Positions 53,610 through 62,004 of a DNA stretch of 64,000 bases are shown here, in pieces (position 1 is the stretch's first letter; each line of letters begins with the position of its first letter). The stretch is from FEN-1297 sp021817845 (GTDB lineage: Bacteria > Bacteroidota > Ignavibacteria > Ignavibacteriales > Ignavibacteriaceae): NCBI GenBank assembly GCA_021817845.1, contig JAKAFW010000011.1, positions 29,537 to 93,536 on the forward strand, read 5' to 3'. Under the pieces are notes generated by a model. The model ran no database searches, had not been told where the DNA came from, and worked only from the letters and a program-made list of their open reading frames with translations. The translations under genes were made by a program, and so were the position numbers.

Positions 53610-54109
53610 TGTCTCCTTATAAAATATGCAACCGCGAATCCGCCTGCAAAAATTGAGAACATAAATGCCCATGCGCCTACTGAAAGTTCTGCGCCTCCGA
53701 CTAATGCCTGCCCGCTTGTACAACCCCTTGCCATTCTTGCGGCATAACCGACTAATATTCCACCAGCAAGAGCATACCATAATCTTCCTTTGCTAGAAAT
53801 GTTAGGTCCCTTTAACACTTCAAGCTTCATGTCTTTAGAAACCATTCCGGCTATAAAGCTTCCTATCATTACTCCGATAACTAAGTAAACCAAATAATCA
53901 TCAAGAGGGTTTGCACCATTAGCAAAATATTTTGAAAAATATTGACTGGATTGAGTTACTGAAGGCGACACAATGTTTTGTATTGTTGCAGCAAAGGATG
54001 TAAGAGCTCCCGATGCGCCTAATCCTCTACCTGCAATATAAAAAGTAAGAATAAGACTTATTCCTATTACTATCCCGCCGAATATGGGATCCCATAATTT
54101 TTTTTTCAT
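53600..54109 (-). CDS. YeeE/YedE-family transporter, first half
   Basis: A 169-residue membrane protein with about four hydrophobic segments. Cys130 in A-R-G-C-T-S-G-Q-A-L is the conserved motif of the other half of YeeE/YedE. It overlaps the cytochrome b gene by four bases and the second half by ten, so both halves are probably made in equal amount. Cargo is likely a reduced sulfur species such as thiosulfate, given the family and the oxidoreductase operon; direct evidence is lacking. Confidence 0.85.
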   Translation of the reverse strand: MKKKLWDPIFGGIVIGISLILTFYIAGRGLGASGALTSFAATIQNIVSPSVTQSSQYFSKYFANGANPLDDYLVYLVIGVMIGSFIAGMVSKDMKLEVLKGPNISSKGRLWYALAGGILVGYAARMARGCTSGQALVGGAELSVGAWAFMFSIFAGGFAVAYFIRRQWI

Positions 54110-55005
54110 AATTCATCTCCTCTCATATCATATACCTTAGAACTAACTTGATGGTTTGCTATGTTTTTACAATCATGTAATGCAGGCAGGTCGATACCGT
54201 CTTTTTTAAGTTCTTCTGCAAAGAACGCATGCTCTTCGTTCTTAATTTCAGTCCACCATTTATAATGATGAAAATATGCATACAATTCGTTTACCTTCCC
54301 TGTAAGCATGGAAAAGAAAGCAGGCCGTTCTTCAGGGAACAGAGCCGCCATATAAACATGAACAAATACTCCTGCAAAGACAGACATCGTGGCTACAAAA
54401 TGAAGCATCATTGACCACTGTATTATTGTTGTCGATCCGATATGGAAAGCCATAATGGGACCTGTTATCACTAGTATTATTGTACTAAATGCCACTACTA
54501 AGGCATAAGCTTTTTGTCCAGCATTGTACGTGCCTTGTGGAGGCATTTCGTAGTGGTTTAGCTTGCCTGCAAGGTTTTTAGCTTTTGCGGGGAACCAGCG
54601 AATATCATCTTTGTCGATAGTTAAGTCATGTTTTACAAAATCAAGTAGATAATTTTTATAACCAAATATACCATATAACAAAAGTGTAGTAACCCAAAAT
54701 ACTCCGATAGCAATATGAAAATGGAGCATGGCACTTCTGGTTCCAAAAATTCCGTCCATCATGTTTATATACCAGGTGGGTGCAAATTGTAAATAGCTTG
54801 CAGAAAGCAAAGCTGCGCCGGTAAAGATCAAAAGGAACCACGACATAGCATTTACCCAGTGCAAGGTTACACCGCCAACTCCATGTTTCTTCATAACCCT
54901 GTTTGCAAGAATTCGCTTTTCATCAAATGATAAATGCCTTGGACCTATTAATAAATCATGATCCAACACAATATCTTCATTTAGTTTAATATTTTTATTT
55001 TCCAT
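54106..55005 (-). CDS. Cytochrome b subunit of a molybdoenzyme complex
   Basis: A 299-residue membrane protein with four or five hydrophobic segments and histidines suited to two b-hemes (W-V-N-A-M-S-W near the start is preceded by L-H; M-L-H-F-H-I-A and M-M-L-H-F-V-A-T; H-V-Y-M-A). It resembles the FdnI/PhsC family of quinone-linked cytochrome b. It lies between the FeS subunit (3 bases upstream) and the YeeE genes. It probably exchanges electrons between the quinone pool and the FeS subunit. Confidence 0.88.
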   Translation of the reverse strand: MENKNIKLNEDIVLDHDLLIGPRHLSFDEKRILANRVMKKHGVGGVTLHWVNAMSWFLLIFTGAALLSASYLQFAPTWYINMMDGIFGTRSAMLHFHIAIGVFWVTTLLLYGIFGYKNYLLDFVKHDLTIDKDDIRWFPAKAKNLAGKLNHYEMPPQGTYNAGQKAYALVVAFSTIILVITGPIMAFHIGSTTIIQWSMMLHFVATMSVFAGVFVHVYMAALFPEERPAFFSMLTGKVNELYAYFHHYKWWTEIKNEEHAFFAEELKKDGIDLPALHDCKNIANHQVSSKVYDMRGDEL

Positions 55006-55008
55006 CTT

Positions 55009-55737
55009 TTACTCCTTAATGTCACTTTCGCCTTTAAATAATTGTGTCGAAAATGCTGCAAGCTGTCCTAAGAAAGAACCGCCGATAGCGAGCCAGAATA
55101 GAGGACGCAAGACCTTTGTCCACATTTTTTGCGGAGTCGGCATGTTAGATATTTTTGGAGGAAACGCAGCCTGAACTACCGGGAAATGATTATGGCTGTC
55201 CAGGTAATATATGTTTGGTCCAACATTTACTTTTGACGATACATTAGGTTGTGCCCCACTTGCAATTAACTGCGATACCTTAGAATTAGGATCATCTATG
55301 TCTCCAAATATTCTTGCGCTTGCAATGCAGGTTGCAACACAAGCAGGCTCTACTCCTTGTTCCACTCTATCAATGCAAAAATCACACTTATCAACTTTTT
55401 CTTTAACAGGATCAATGTATCTTGCACCGTAAGGACACGCTTCAATGCAAAGACCGCATCCTATACACAAATCCTTATCAACTACTACAACGCCATCTTT
55501 TCTTTTATAAGTTGCGCCTGTTGGACAAGCTTTAACACACGGCGCATCGTCGCAGTGGTTACATAAACCCACGTAACTTACTTTTTTAATATCAGGGTAA
55601 ACGCCTTCGGGACGTAAATCGTGTACCCAGTTTCGGTAATAAGGAACCGGCACATCATAGTGCGAGCGGCAAGCCACTTCACATGCATGGCAAGCAATGC
55701 ATCTATCCATATCAATTACCATTGCATATTTACTCAT
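55009..55737 (-). CDS. Four-cluster FeS electron-transfer subunit (PsrB/PhsB type)
   Basis: A 242-residue protein with sixteen cluster cysteines in four groups: C-I-A-C-H-A-C-E-V-A-C, C-N-H-C...C-V-K-A-C-P, C-I-G-C-G-L-C-I-E-A-C-P, and C-D-F-C...C-V-A-T-C. This is the NrfC/PsrB/DmsB layout. There is no signal peptide, so it would be exported together with the Tat-dependent catalytic subunit. A C-terminal hydrophobic segment (about 208-230) may anchor it. The start is nine bases after the catalytic subunit stop. Confidence 0.93.
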   Translation of the reverse strand: MSKYAMVIDMDRCIACHACEVACRSHYDVPVPYYRNWVHDLRPEGVYPDIKKVSYVGLCNHCDDAPCVKACPTGATYKRKDGVVVVDKDLCIGCGLCIEACPYGARYIDPVKEKVDKCDFCIDRVEQGVEPACVATCIASARIFGDIDDPNSKVSQLIASGAQPNVSSKVNVGPNIYYLDSHNHFPVVQAAFPPKISNMPTPQKMWTKVLRPLFWLAIGGSFLGQLAAFSTQLFKGESDIKE

Positions 55738-55746
55738 ATTAAACTC

Positions 55747-58095
55747 CTAACATCCTTCTTTTATTGCCGATGCTTTTTTCTTCGGTTGAATATTAAATGT
55801 TTTGTTTTGTTCTCCCTCTTGTTGAACTCCGGATACTTTCTTTGCAGAAACTCCTGTCATGCTGACTTCAACGGTAGGTGATAGAGGTTGTTCGTCTTTT
55901 ATCAATCTGACAAAATTAACTCTTAATCCTGTACCTCCACTTATGGGATCAACTGTATATTTAGAAATAAGATTGTTATCAGAAATATTGCGTTTGGTAT
56001 AATCAAGTAAACCTCTGTCATTTCCTCCAAATCCGTGCGGAAGATAAACAGCGTCTGGCCTCATACCTGGCGTCATGAGTATTTTAATTTTATCCGATCT
56101 TATTCCATCCTGATTTTCTACGATAACTTCTTCATCATTTTTTAATCCCATACTTTTGCCGATAATTTCATTTATCCAAAGATGAGGCTCAGATATTAAA
56201 GTATTTAACCAAGGGTTACTTTCGGTCTTGCCATGCGAATGAACCGGCATTAAGCCGTAAACTAATCTGAAATATCCTTTCCCGGGATCATTTACTGGCT
56301 CATATACGGGAATAGGATCAAAGCCAAGATCTTTTAATTCTTTTGAATAAAGATGTACTTTTTTATCTGATGTTTTGAATTGATAAGATTCTCCGGGCTC
56401 TAAGAATGGTTTAGCGGGGAAAGTTATAACTCCGTCTTTTTTAAGTTTTGTAAATGATATACCGGAATCTTTCAATTGATATTTAATAACATCTTCATAG
56501 TCATTATAGGGATAGTAAGCTGATAGCCCTAACCTTTTGCCTAATTCCTTTGCTATCCACCAGCCGGGTTTGGTATTATGTACTCTTTTAATAACCGGTT
56601 GTCTTAGAGATACATATTGTTTGTACCATCCTGTTACTGTCATTAATGTATCGTAGCGTTCCAGATAGGTGTCTTCGGGTAAAATTACATCTGCATACCA
56701 TGTAGGTTCTGTTGGTCTTACATCAACTACCACATAGAAATCTAGATTGTCTATAGCTTTTCTTGTATCTCTTTTAGCGGGGATACTGTTAAAAATATTC
56801 TGTCCGAATACCATCCATGATTTGATTGGATAAGGTTTTTGACTAAGAGTTGCTTTTACTAATTCTTGAGTTAATCCTTCCTCAGTGCTTGCAAGAGGGA
56901 ACCGGTAGCCAGCGCCGTCAACTCTTTGTCTTTTTGGTGTTGGAGCAGCAGGAATATCCAGAGCGTTATAACTTGCAGGGAATTCAGATTTTAAGAAGTA
57001 GCCTCCTCTTTGTCCCCAGATTCCAAGAATAGCTGAGAGAATTGCTACGGCTCTTGCACGTTGTACATCATTACCATACCATGCAACATGGCGTCCGGGA
57101 TGAACTAATACAGCAGGCTTTGCATCCATCATAGCTTTTGCTGTTTCCCTAATTACATTAGCCGGAATTTCTGTTATCTTTTCTGCCCATTCGGGTGTAA
57201 ATTCTTTTACATGATCTGTTAATTCGGAAAAACCCGTTGTGGAATTTCTAACGAAGGTTTCGTCATAGCCTTTTTTATTTATTATTTCATTTATCCAAGC
57301 TAGGACTAGCGCAGTATCGGTTCCTGGTTTTATTGGAAGCCACCATTTAGCTTTGCTTGCGGCGGTAGAAAAACGAGGATCTACTGCAATTACTTTAGCA
57401 CCGTTTGCCAAACCATCAGTAAAATCTATAATTTGTCCGGTATGTATATTCTCACCAAGAGCACTGCCTATAAGAGTTATAACTTTTGCATTAGCAAGAT
57501 CAAGTCTTTCCGGTGAGCCCATATTTTCGCCGTAGGTTAATTCATAGCCTACATCCCTTGAACCTTTGCATTGAGCAAATGAAGGAGCCGCGCTATTGGG
57601 AGAACCCCAGAAACTATACAAATCAGTTGCAAAGTAACCGGATGCTCCGTGAGCGAAAAGCCCATTTGCTTCAACACCGTACTTTTTAGTTACAGCAAGT
57701 AATTTTTCTGCAGTATAATCGAGTGCTTCATTCCAGCTTACTTCTCTCCATTTCCCGCTGCCTCTTTCACCTACTCGAATCATTGGACCTTTGAGACGAT
57801 CTTTTTCATAAACCAGCGCTACACCGGCGTTACCCCGGGCGCATATTTTGCCCCGGTTATTTGGGTGAAGTGGGTTACCTTCTATATTAACTAATTTCCC
57901 ATCTTCAACTGTAGCTATTATTCCGCATCTCCAAAAACATTGTTCGCATACACTTGGTATCCGTTCAATTTTTTTTGGCTCTGTTCTTACAGCTGCTTTA
58001 GCCTTGGAAGTTGAAGTTGATAAACCAACGGCTGCTCCAGTTCCGACAGTACCGCTTATTTTTAGGAAAGACCGCCGAGAGATTTTCTTCTCCAA
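55747..58095 (-). CDS. Tat-exported molybdopterin oxidoreductase (PsrA/PhsA-like)
   Basis: A 782-residue catalytic subunit of the DMSO-reductase superfamily. The Tat signal is S-R-R-S-F-L-K (residues 6-12). A 4Fe-4S group has Cys50, Cys53, Cys57 and Cys85. A cysteine at 176 (P-S-F-A-Q-C-K) is at the likely molybdenum-ligand position, as in polysulfide and thiosulfate reductases. The start is TTG at 58095, with GGAGG seven bases upstream. The C-terminus is K-A-S-A-I-K-E-G-C. Context (YeeE, rhodanese) supports thiosulfate, polysulfide or tetrathionate as substrate; direction of the reaction cannot be told. Confidence 0.9.
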   Translation of the reverse strand: MEKKISRRSFLKISGTVGTGAAVGLSTSTSKAKAAVRTEPKKIERIPSVCEQCFWRCGIIATVEDGKLVNIEGNPLHPNNRGKICARGNAGVALVYEKDRLKGPMIRVGERGSGKWREVSWNEALDYTAEKLLAVTKKYGVEANGLFAHGASGYFATDLYSFWGSPNSAAPSFAQCKGSRDVGYELTYGENMGSPERLDLANAKVITLIGSALGENIHTGQIIDFTDGLANGAKVIAVDPRFSTAASKAKWWLPIKPGTDTALVLAWINEIINKKGYDETFVRNSTTGFSELTDHVKEFTPEWAEKITEIPANVIRETAKAMMDAKPAVLVHPGRHVAWYGNDVQRARAVAILSAILGIWGQRGGYFLKSEFPASYNALDIPAAPTPKRQRVDGAGYRFPLASTEEGLTQELVKATLSQKPYPIKSWMVFGQNIFNSIPAKRDTRKAIDNLDFYVVVDVRPTEPTWYADVILPEDTYLERYDTLMTVTGWYKQYVSLRQPVIKRVHNTKPGWWIAKELGKRLGLSAYYPYNDYEDVIKYQLKDSGISFTKLKKDGVITFPAKPFLEPGESYQFKTSDKKVHLYSKELKDLGFDPIPVYEPVNDPGKGYFRLVYGLMPVHSHGKTESNPWLNTLISEPHLWINEIIGKSMGLKNDEEVIVENQDGIRSDKIKILMTPGMRPDAVYLPHGFGGNDRGLLDYTKRNISDNNLISKYTVDPISGGTGLRVNFVRLIKDEQPLSPTVEVSMTGVSAKKVSGVQQEGEQNKTFNIQPKKKASAIKEGC

Positions 58096-58160
58096 GCATT
58101 ACCTCCGATTCTTTATAAATGTCTAAATTTTCAAAATGTCTAAATAAGTGAACTTTAATT

Positions 58161-58182
58161 TTTGATATTTATAAATATCAAA
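58161..58182 (-). promoter_or_regulatory. Perfect 22-base palindrome, probable operator of the oxidoreductase operon
   Basis: TTTGATATTTATAAATATCA followed by AA is its own reverse complement over 22 bases. It lies 66-87 bases upstream of the oxidoreductase start. TTGATATTTATAAAT recurs upstream of the moa operon (63434-63448), and a TTAGACAT follows each. The binding protein is unknown. Half-sites TTGAT/ATCAA recall FNR-type boxes but the spacing of 10 is wrong. Confidence 0.65.
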
Positions 58183-58365
58183 ATCTTTGCCACTTATATT
58201 GGTAAAAATTTATTTGTTAAACACAATCGACTGAATAGGCTTTTTCATTTAGAAGAAAAAAAACAGAAGTGTTTCTATTTGATGGGAAATTATGCGCAAT
58301 ATTTTTCTCGCAACAAAGATCACTATTAGCAAATGATAAATCCAAAATTTTTACAGTAGATGACA

Positions 58366-58475
58366 AATTTTAGATAAGAATTAGATGGGTGTTTTAGGCT
58401 TGGCAGAGGCTTGTCATAGCGGAGGAAGATTTAGGCAAAAATAGGAAGAAAAAGATTTAAGTTATGACAAAATTG
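58366..58475 (-). repeat. Dispersed intergenic repeat, copy 2
   Basis: Reverse complement matches 10526-10634: AATTTTGTCATAACTTAAAT, then CTATGACAAGCCTCTGCCAA and CTAATTCTTATCTAAAA. It lies upstream of the sulfur oxidoreductase operon, between the operator region and mobA. Confidence 0.7.
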
Positions 58476-58639
58476 GTCGAGAGCTAAAGGCAAACAATAT
58501 TTTTGTTTAAGACGAGTGAATAAATCACCTTTTGCAGGATTTCCCTTGGGAGTACTGGAATGTTATAATAACATAGAAAGATTAGTCTATTCCATCACTA
58601 CTCCATTATTCCACCATTCCAAAGGTTGAGTAACATAAG

Positions 58640-59287
58640 TTAATAAGTAGAAAAGACTCTTGTTGTTTCTATCCTTTTTTTTAATACTTCATAATCATCT
58701 CTTTTGTTCATATTAAAAAAAGTATCTTTTTGGTAAAAGGGGAGAGATTCAGCATCGATTATTTCTGCGCCAGCGATATCAATTAAGCCTAAGACTTTGC
58801 AGCCTCTCTTTTTTTGTTCTGTGTCTCTGCCTTCATCATTTAATTGATGTGAAAGTATTTTTTTAGCTGAAGATAAGACGGATTTATTATAAACTCCGCA
58901 CAACTGCTGAATAAACCCGTTCGCTTTTGCAATAGTAATTGGTTTATCTGTTTTATATTCGATAAGATATTTTATCATTTGTTCTGTCATTAAAGGAATA
59001 TCGCAAGAAATGATGAAATTTTTTTCGGTAGAAGAATAGGTTAAACCGGAATGAATTCCTGCTAACGGACCCATCTGTGTGTATATATCTTTATATGTAT
59101 CCAAACCAAGGAACTCATATTCAGCCGGAGTGTTTGTTATTAGAATTACTTTTGAAAAAATATTTTTCATCAAATCTCTCACATGCTCAATAACTGTCTT
59201 ACCGTTAATCTTCATAAGAGATTTATTCTCGCCCATCCTAGTACTTTTTCCGCCAGACAAAATTATTCCGCTTATATCATTATACAT
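58640..59287 (-). CDS. mobA: Molybdenum cofactor guanylyltransferase
   Basis: A 215-residue nucleotidyltransferase that turns Mo-molybdopterin into the guanine dinucleotide form needed by DMSO-reductase-family enzymes. The GTP motif L-S-G-G-K-S-T-R-M-G-E-N-K is at residues 11-23, and G-P-L-A-G-I-H-S-G-L and S-C-D-I-P-L follow. It overlaps moeA by 16 bases. It fits the adjacent oxidoreductase, which needs exactly this cofactor. Confidence 0.92.
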   Translation of the reverse strand: MYNDISGIILSGGKSTRMGENKSLMKINGKTVIEHVRDLMKNIFSKVILITNTPAEYEFLGLDTYKDIYTQMGPLAGIHSGLTYSSTEKNFIISCDIPLMTEQMIKYLIEYKTDKPITIAKANGFIQQLCGVYNKSVLSSAKKILSHQLNDEGRDTEQKKRGCKVLGLIDIAGAEIIDAESLPFYQKDTFFNMNKRDDYEVLKKRIETTRVFSTY

Positions 59288-60480
59288 TCTACTGTTTCTC
59301 CAATGCGCGGATTCATTCTATCTTCTTCGACAATTATAAGGCAATTGGATTTTCCCATTTCGGCAAGATTGCCGGAGGATTGATTGCCAACTTTTTTAAC
59401 GTAATACTTGCCTTCATCGCTATAGCTATATACGCCTCTCATAAAATGTCGTTTAGAATCTTCTTTCTTTAAGTCATCTTGTAGTGTAGCTGAAAATTTA
59501 TTATTTATTTTCAGTTTAAATAAATTGAGGATATTTTGCTCTACAAATAAAAAGAAATTAACAAGACTTGAAACGGGATTTCCGGGTAGACCAAAAATCA
59601 TTGTTTTACCTTCATTAAAAGAATATGTCCCGAATAATAATGGTTTACCAGGTTTTATTTTAACCTGCCAGAATTTTGTTTCTACTCCAAGACTTTCATA
59701 TACTTCTTTTACATAATCAAACTTACCGAAGGAAACTCCGCCTGTAGTTATTAAAATATCGAGTTCACTTTCAAGTGCCCATTTTAATCTATCGTGAATA
59801 AGCTGCTTATCATCTTTCGCAATTCCAAAATTTACCGAATGCATGTTGATGTTGCGGATAGCTGAAATAATAGAATATAAATTTGAACATCTAATCTTAT
59901 CGCCGGTTGGTGTTTCGTGAATATCTACAAGCTCATCACCCGTTGCAAGAACTCCGATTCTTAATCTCTTATAAACTTTTAACGTAGATCTTCCGCATGA
60001 GGCTGCGACTGCAATATGGTGAGGCTTTAATAAAGTATCCTTTGGAATTGCTAATTTACCTTTTAATAAATCTTCCCCCAACTTTCTGGTATTTATCCCT
60101 TTTGCGAATCGTACGCCTTCTTTTAAGTAAACAAAATCGTTTTTTTGTTCAACATCTTCAACAGGGATAACCGTATCGCATCCGGAAGGTAATTTACTAC
60201 CCGTCATGATGCTGACTGACGAATGCTTATCTATGTTATAATCATTAAATTTTCCGGCGGGTATTTCTCCTGCAATCTTCCAGGTTTTTATATCGCTGTT
60301 AAATTTAATTGCAAAACCATCCATTGCGGAATTATTAAAAGGGGGTAGGTTTATATCTGAGAGTACATCTTCTGCTAAAACACGGTTCACCGAGTTTAAT
60401 AAATCAATTTGCTCTGTCTTCAAATTTAATTTATTAAACTCGCTTTGAATAATATCCTGTGCTTCATTATAACTAATCAT
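59272..60480 (-). CDS. moeA: Molybdopterin molybdenumtransferase
   Basis: A 402-residue MoeA that inserts molybdate into molybdopterin. N-N-S-A-M-D-G-F-A, I-M-T-G-S-K-L-P-S-G-C-D, G-V-L-A-T-G-D-E-L and G-G-V-S-F-G-K-F-D lie in the expected order. The C-terminal domain holds F-G-L-P-G-N-P-V-S-S. It is the first of the mobA pair and is separated from the MOSC gene by about 520 bases of repeats. Confidence 0.93.
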   Translation of the reverse strand: MISYNEAQDIIQSEFNKLNLKTEQIDLLNSVNRVLAEDVLSDINLPPFNNSAMDGFAIKFNSDIKTWKIAGEIPAGKFNDYNIDKHSSVSIMTGSKLPSGCDTVIPVEDVEQKNDFVYLKEGVRFAKGINTRKLGEDLLKGKLAIPKDTLLKPHHIAVAASCGRSTLKVYKRLRIGVLATGDELVDIHETPTGDKIRCSNLYSIISAIRNINMHSVNFGIAKDDKQLIHDRLKWALESELDILITTGGVSFGKFDYVKEVYESLGVETKFWQVKIKPGKPLLFGTYSFNEGKTMIFGLPGNPVSSLVNFFLFVEQNILNLFKLKINNKFSATLQDDLKKEDSKRHFMRGVYSYSDEGKYYVKKVGNQSSGNLAEMGKSNCLIIVEEDRMNPRIGETVECIMI

Positions 60481-60998
60481 AGTGCCTCAAGGGAAAATGG
60501 AAAATGGAAGATGGAGTATGGAACATAGAACATGGAAAATCATTTTAGATATCTTGATATAAAAAACCTGTCTACCGACAGAACCAGTTGCACAACTTCC
60601 AGATGTCATTTCGAGTTATTGAAAAAGGCATTGCCTTTATTTATTAAAAGAATGACCACTTGTGTCATTTCGAATCCGGCTTTGGCCGGTGAGAAATCCC
60701 CTGGTTAGCTAAGTTACACGAGTTGAGTATGGGATATCTCAGTCGATGATTTATCCCGTATGTGGGACTCCTTCGATATGACACAAAAAATAGCTGTCAT
60801 TTCGAACCCGGCTTTATCCGGTGAGAAATCTTTTAAATTTTTAACAAAGGAGATTTCTCCCGGAGTTTATCCCGATTGCGGGAGTCGAAATGACAACAAA
60901 GTAGTTATGCAACACTCTCGACAAACAGGCAAAGATTAATAGCATTTTGCTAACGTTTGATTTATTAATAATAATTACTTTCTGAAGAAGTATAAAGT
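60481..60998. repeat. Repeat-rich gap between moeA and the MOSC gene
   Basis: Contains AAAATGGAAAATGG-type repeats (60491-60540). 60604-60784 is the plus-strand copy of the element at 52145-52329. A second TGTCATTTCGAACCCGGCTT unit and an ATCCCGATTGCGGGA palindrome follow to 60900. No gene is supported, and this breaks the otherwise tight cofactor gene set. Confidence 0.75.
60604..60784 (+). repeat. Copy 2 of the dispersed repeat element
   Basis: Begins ATGTCATTTCGAGTTATTGA, AAAAGGCATTGCCTTTATTT and contains TGACCACTTGTGTCATTTCG and CTCCTTCGATATGACAC. This is the inverse of 52145-52329. Confidence 0.75.
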
Positions 60999-61490
60999 CT
61001 AAAAAATAGTTATCGGATCATCAATAAAAATTTGACCTCCGGTAATTACTTTTGCAAATATGCCTTCGGTTGGCATTACGCAGTTACCGACTTTTACAAA
61101 TATAGCGCATTTTGTATGACATTCTTTGCCTATTTGTGTTATTTCCAAAACGGCATCTTTACCGATTCTTATTTTTGAGCCAATCTGAATATGCGGAATA
61201 TCGATAAACTCAGTTGTTATATTTTCCGCAAAAGCACCCGGTCTTAATTTAGGCAAACCTGCTTTTCTCATCTTATCAATACTTTCAACGGCGAGAAAAC
61301 TAACCTGCCGATGCCAGTTACCTGCATGTATATCTCCTTCAATACCATGATTTTCAATCAGCGTTGCCGAAGGGACATTTGTTTTTGGAATTCCCTTTTT
61401 TTTACTGATAGATATTGCAACAACTCTACCGCTTATAATTTCATCCTGTCTTTTTTCTAAAATATCATTTTCAATTAATGATGTTTCCAT
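60999..61490 (-). CDS. MOSC domain protein
   Basis: A 163-residue MOSC (molybdenum cofactor sulfurase C-terminal) domain protein. Family marks are G-I-E-G-D-I-H-A-G-N-W-H-R-Q, P-G-A-F-A-E-N-I-T-T and G-K-E-C-H-T-K-C with a later G-N-C-V-M-P-x-E-G-I-F. Family knowledge: MOSC domains bind Moco or carry sulfur on cysteine. It lies 34 bases after moaC and belongs to the same transcript. Confidence 0.88.
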   Translation of the reverse strand: METSLIENDILEKRQDEIISGRVVAISISKKKGIPKTNVPSATLIENHGIEGDIHAGNWHRQVSFLAVESIDKMRKAGLPKLRPGAFAENITTEFIDIPHIQIGSKIRIGKDAVLEITQIGKECHTKCAIFVKVGNCVMPTEGIFAKVITGGQIFIDDPITIF

Positions 61491-61524
61491 TTTTTCAACT
61501 TTATATTTTTATCTATTATAATAT

Positions 61525-62004
61525 TTAATCTTGCGCCTTATAGTTTCCGCTTTTGCCGCCTGTTTTAGACAGCAATTTTATATTTGAAATTCTAATCGAT
61601 TTATCGAGAGCTTTGCACATATCATAAACAGTTAATGCTGCTACAGAGGCTGCTGTAAGTGCCTCCATTTCAATTCCAGTTTTTGCGACTGTTTTAGCAA
61701 AGGATTTTATTTCTACAGATTTATTTTCATCGTTAAGTTTTAAGTCGATATTTACTTTTGATATTTGAATGTTGTGGCACAGAGGAATTAACTCTGATGT
61801 TTTTTTAGCTGCTTGTATACCTGCAAATTTTGCGATAGCTAGGACATCACCTTTAGCTATCTCATTTTTTTTTATTTTGGTGAAAACTTCCTCAGAGACA
61901 AATACTTCAGCAGATGCTTCTGCTGTTCTTACAGTATCTTCTTTTGAAGAAACATCAACCATTTCGGCTTTGCCTCCCGAATTAATATGTGTTAATTCAT
62001 TCAT
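61525..62004 (-). CDS. moaC: Cyclic pyranopterin monophosphate synthase
   Basis: A 159-residue MoaC that with MoaA makes cyclic pyranopterin from GTP. M-V-D-V-S-S-K-E-D-T, P-L-C-H-N-I-Q-I, T-G-I-E-M-E-A-L-T-A-A and Y-D-M-C-K-A are all present. It starts directly after moaA. Confidence 0.95.
   Translation of the reverse strand: MNELTHINSGGKAEMVDVSSKEDTVRTAEASAEVFVSEEVFTKIKKNEIAKGDVLAIAKFAGIQAAKKTSELIPLCHNIQISKVNIDLKLNDENKSVEIKSFAKTVAKTGIEMEALTAASVAALTVYDMCKALDKSIRISNIKLLSKTGGKSGNYKAQD

Larger units (their letters stand above)
58096..58639. other. Intergenic region with operator and repeats
   Basis: The region upstream of the oxidoreductase operon has the 22-base palindrome listed separately. 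58366-58475 is an inverted copy of 10526-10634. 58556-58622 is an ATTCCA-family repeat. No gene is supported. Confidence 0.65.

Noticed and set aside
53610..53780. Extended N-terminus of the second YeeE half
   Set aside because: It is an out-of-frame reading of the first half; ATG 53609 has a good RBS.
60604..60900. Insertion sequence or transposase remnant
   Set aside because: No coding trace of a transposase is seen; it is a palindromic non-coding repeat.
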